Position numbers and translations under genes: made by a program. A DNA stretch of 7,331 bases from an uncultured Roseburia sp. (lineage in GTDB: Bacteria; Bacillota; Clostridia; Lachnospirales; Lachnospiraceae): the NCBI GenBank assembly GCA_905206195.1, contig CAJLGN010000061.1:1-7331 (forward strand). Reading direction: 5' to 3'. Shown one piece after another: positions 7,031 through 7,331 of this stretch. The notes below the pieces were generated by a model, which was given only the letters and a program-made list of their open reading frames with translations, was not told the DNA's origin and made no database searches. How positions within the stretch are numbered: the stretch's first letter is position 1; each line of letters starts with the position of its first letter.

Positions 7031-7331
7031 CTGTCCCTCCCATGATACTCCATAAAATGGGTCCTGTTTTCCAGCGCGCTCTCCTGCGGCCTCCCAAGGT
7101 CTGCCCGTGAATCCATGCTGACTCGGACTTCTAAAAAGGCCAGCCTGCGCTCTCTTTTTATCTCATCAATCACCCGCGAAAGCTCTGTGGGATTGTCTAC
7201 CACATATATAACCGAATATCCACAGGCCTCTGCCACCTTGGCATATTCTAAACCGACACATCCCGTCGGCATCCCGCCCACCGACTCATGCGCTTCATTA
7301 TTCAAGCAGATATGTACAAGATTCTCCGGCT
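7027..7331 (-). CDS. aepY: Phosphonopyruvate decarboxylase, C-terminal part (cut by window edge)
   Basis: Only the last 100 codons lie in the window; the frame is open to the edge, and the N-terminal roughly three quarters are missing. The enzyme is a thiamine-diphosphate-dependent decarboxylase that converts phosphonopyruvate to phosphonoacetaldehyde, pulling the unfavourable mutase reaction forward. Visible evidence: NLVHICLNNEAHESVGGMPT matches the family's NxxHxSxGGxPT segment of the TPP-binding domain, and LEVRV...RADLGRP followed by ENRTHFMEY is the characteristic C-terminal tail. The stop overlaps the aepX start as ATGA, so the two are translationally coupled. A methionine or leucine near 7305 is internal, not a start. 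Sulfopyruvate decarboxylase or Fom2-like relatives are alternatives, but the neighbour decides for the phosphonate role. Confidence 0.9.
   Translation of the reverse strand, partial: PENLVHICLNNEAHESVGGMPTGCVGLEYAKVAEACGYSVIYVVDNPTELSRVIDEIKRERRLAFLEVRVSMDSRADLGRPQESALENRTHFMEYHGRDR
7035..7040 (-). promoter_or_regulatory. Ribosome binding site for aepX
   Basis: GGAGGG lies 4 bases before ATG 7030 on the minus strand, inside the end of aepY. Together with the ATGA stop/start overlap, this points to coupled translation of decarboxylase and mutase. Confidence 0.75.

Noticed and set aside
6491..7045. 184-codon plus-strand open frame antisense to aepX
   Set aside because: No recognisable domain, and the opposite strand carries full mutase and cytidylyltransferase motifs.

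Overview
The window looks like part of a surface-glycan or flagellin-glycan locus from a Gram-positive anaerobe of the Clostridia, most likely Lachnospiraceae-like. That placement is an inference from strong AGGAGG/GGAGGG ribosome binding sites, a moderate GC content, and protein types common in glycan islands of that group: a CgeB-like glycosyltransferase, a TagF-like transferase and a methyltransferase with a long C-terminal half. There are no RNA genes, insertion sequences, CRISPR arrays or obvious long repeats. Five genes cover almost everything.

Right end (5735-7331, minus strand): a phosphonate-forming pair in a translationally coupled operon. The 3' end of a phosphonopyruvate decarboxylase (aepY/ppd, running off the window) overlaps by ATGA a fused cytidylyltransferase-PEP mutase (aepX). 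Together they convert phosphoenolpyruvate to phosphonopyruvate and then to phosphonoacetaldehyde. The fused cytidylyltransferase domain suggests that a downstream phosphonate (2-aminoethyl- or 2-hydroxyethylphosphonate) is activated with CMP, as in Fom1.

Middle (about 3754-5730, plus strand): a single gene with its own recognisable promoter, facing the phosphonate operon and ending four bases from its stop. It encodes a TPR-like N-terminus, a degenerate GT-A-like domain and a C-terminal CDP-glycerol glycerophosphotransferase (TagF-like) domain. It is a plausible candidate for the transferase that uses the CMP-activated phosphonate.

Left part (103-3670, minus strand): a three-gene operon read away from the middle gene. 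It holds pseF (pseudaminic acid cytidylyltransferase), a CgeB/DUF3880-type glycosyltransferase overlapping it by GTGA, and a class I methyltransferase whose C-terminal half carries kinase-like (APH/WbdD-like) catalytic motifs. Bases 1-102 hold no convincing gene.

Working model (inference): the locus builds a CMP-pseudaminic-acid-dependent glycan, on flagellin or the cell surface, that is decorated with a phosphonate and further modified by methylation and possibly phosphorylation. The remaining Pse genes, the AEP transaminase or HEP dehydrogenase, and any flagellin gene would have to lie outside the window.
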